DNA from: an uncultured Prevotellaceae bacterium
GTDB lineage: Bacteria; Bacteroidota; Bacteroidia; Bacteroidales; Bacteroidaceae
Direction of reading: 5' to 3'
Assembly (NCBI GenBank): GCA_900319385.1
Contig: ONOG01000006.1
Location: 27,216 to 91,215, forward strand
Length of the DNA: 64,000 bases
In this document: in pieces, positions 63,086 through 64,000 of the stretch
Position numbering within the stretch: position 1 is the stretch's first letter
How the letters are laid out: each line of letters starts with the position of its first letter
Program-made: the position numbers and the translations under genes
Notes under the pieces: generated by a model
Database searches by the model: none
The model's input: only the letters and a program-made list of their open reading frames with translations
What the model was told of the DNA's origin: nothing

Positions 63086-63119
63086 GCAACCATGAATGAG
63101 GAAGCCTTACGGCTTTATT
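63086..63119. repeat. dispersed 35-bp repeat, copy 2 (inverted)
   Basis: GCAACCATGAAT...GGAAGCCTTACGGCTTTATT is the near-exact complement of 20756-20790, 42 kb away. Confidence 0.8.
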
Positions 63120-63520
63120 GTCTGACGGAGAGGTATAGATGCGGAGCATCCACCATTCATGGTTGCCTGCATTCATGGTTGAAAACATGAATTCTAAGCA
63201 TTCACAAAGGGACTCTGACTCATGACATTCATGCAATTCATGGTATACTACTTGGATATACGCGGAATCACAACTTTCAAAACTTGAGTTGATCATTGTT
63301 TTGCAGACCCGAGCCACAGATCATCCACCGACCGCCTCCGCATTTAACACTTTTCACAAATCCGTACAAGTTAGTTGCATTTTCGTCAATTAACGCCTTC
63401 GGCAGTTCCGCGCTGAGAATCGCGCAAAAATCACCTGCCGACCGCTCGCACGGAAATTTCGCCTCCACGACGCATTGACTTCCGACCCGTTTTTCACTTT
63501 TCACCTTTCACTTTTCTTTT

Positions 63521-63711
63521 GTCCGCCGACGCAGTGTCGGCAGTCGGCGGACGCAGCGTCGGCAGACGGCGGACAAACCTATCGGCAGACGGCGCTCTGA
63601 CGGCCGGCAGACGGCGGACTGACGACGCTCCGTCGGCGGACAACCGACAGGGTAAACGGCGCTTTGCCGACGCGCCGTCGGCGGACTGCCGACAGCCAGA
63701 CGGCGGACAAA
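63521..63711. repeat. GC-rich 22-bp tandem array, second locus
   Basis: The GG of CGGCAGACGGCG recurs at 63546, 63568, 63591, 63613, 63635, 63658, 63680 and 63702 (steps of 22 or 23). The units belong to the same family as 9541-9737, including the shared AGCCAGACGGCG. Confidence 0.88.
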
Positions 63712-63802
63712 AATGAAATAAATGGGAATCCGTTACTTGAAAATGCTTTTCGCAAAGCGGGAAAAAGGGATTTTTAGTCAGAAAACTACTCTTTGGGGAT
63801 TT

Positions 63803-63916
63803 TTTTAGAAGACAACACGGGACAACGAAGGACAACTCGGGACAACTTTATGATTTCATTTTTGAGAAAAATGTTGTCCTTTGTTGTCCTTCGTTGTCCC
63901 GTGTTGTCTTCTAAAA
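63803..63916. repeat. 34-bp perfect inverted repeat made of GGACAAC units
   Basis: The arm TTTTAGAAGACAACACGGGA... (63803-63836) is exactly complementary to 63883-63916 across 46 bases. The arms are rich in GGACAAC, linking the element to the heptamer family. Confidence 0.92.
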
Positions 63917-64000
63917 TATTGCCTCTCCAAAGAATTTATCCCATTTCTTTCGGTTTTCAGGCTTCGCCTGATCGGGCGGGCATGGGAACCCGCCCCTACG

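Larger units (their letters stand above)
62433..64000. other. gene-free, repeat-rich region to the window end
   Basis: No credible gene is present in these 1.57 kb. There is a possible minus-strand -7 element TATATTTG at 62853-62860, which would give the 57771-62432 gene a leader of about 410 nt. Single ATTCATGGTAT-type units lie at 63030-63250, with a TTTTCAC tract near 63490, then the 22-bp array, a 34-bp inverted repeat and a GGGCGGG/CCCGCCC hairpin (63974-63995). Confidence 0.75.

Overview
The window comes from a GC-rich member of the Bacteroidota, order Bacteroidales, most like Prevotellaceae. The evidence is the Bacteroidetes-type promoter element TAnnTTTG (best cases TTTG-N19-TAACTTTG) upstream of many genes, secreted proteins ending in the YDLTGRRV...LPKGVYI-type sorting tail, SusC/TonB-dependent receptor architecture, and the order rpsL-rpsG-fusA-rpsJ-rplC with no tuf gene between. 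No rRNA, CRISPR array, prophage or intact insertion sequence was seen.

Layout. 1-8136 (minus): a merged str/S10 ribosomal operon from rpsL to a truncated rpmC, preceded by a leader of about 260 nt. 8.6-12.4 kb: a lipoprotein, a secreted esterase, a cupin lipoprotein and a secreted TonB C-terminal-domain protein. 12.4-20.1 kb (minus): polysaccharide breakdown, with a BNR_4-like secreted protein, a YDRSG-repeat protein and a GH51-GH43 arabinan enzyme. 21.6-23.9 kb: ECF sigma factor, putative anti-sigma protein and an unknown secreted partner. 24-28 kb: DUF3467, then MATE pump-DUF3737-PatB-type lyase. 28.1-32.8 kb: a giant secreted protein with an HExxH motif. 33.2-36.7 kb (minus): dsbD, a YitT protein and a TonB-CTD protein. 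37.3-40.8 kb: aminopeptidase P, a Y1/HUH (RAYT-like) transposase-domain protein and a gamma-class carbonic anhydrase-like protein. 41-44.7 kb: a SusC remnant, waaA and gltX. 45.6-53.1 kb: a short methyltransferase-like protein, PduO-type adenosyltransferase, tRNA-Asn, a TonB-dependent receptor and a DUF4861-GH105 multidomain enzyme. 53.3-57.3 kb (minus): argS-rnhA-ABC exporter. 57.6-62.4 kb: a secreted HExxH protein and a 64-residue peptide gene. 62.4-64 kb is repeat-rich and gene-free.

How the genes fit together. The BNR_4, GH51-GH43 and GH105 proteins form a dispersed pectin/arabinan toolkit, without an intact SusC/SusD pair here. They and the two HExxH proteins share signal peptides and C-terminal sorting tails, which fits type IX secretion. 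The rest is core metabolism, envelope and translation.

The most unusual feature is the repeat content. Four long divergent promoter regions (about 9.5, 21.2, 37 and 45 kb) and the terminal gene-free region carry tandem arrays with a strict 21- or 22-bp period. Three of them share an AT-rich core of four imperfectly palindromic 21-bp units, flanked on one or both sides by 22-bp units whose sequence differs from locus to locus. A second system consists of quartets of heptamers (GTACAAA, GTGAAAA, GGACAAA types; 4 x 7 bp), seen in intergenic DNA and also inside genes, especially just before sorting tails and inside aminopeptidase P. Very large inverted repeats (231 and 292 bp) and a RAYT-like gene complete the picture. 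The arrays are the best candidate for something undescribed.
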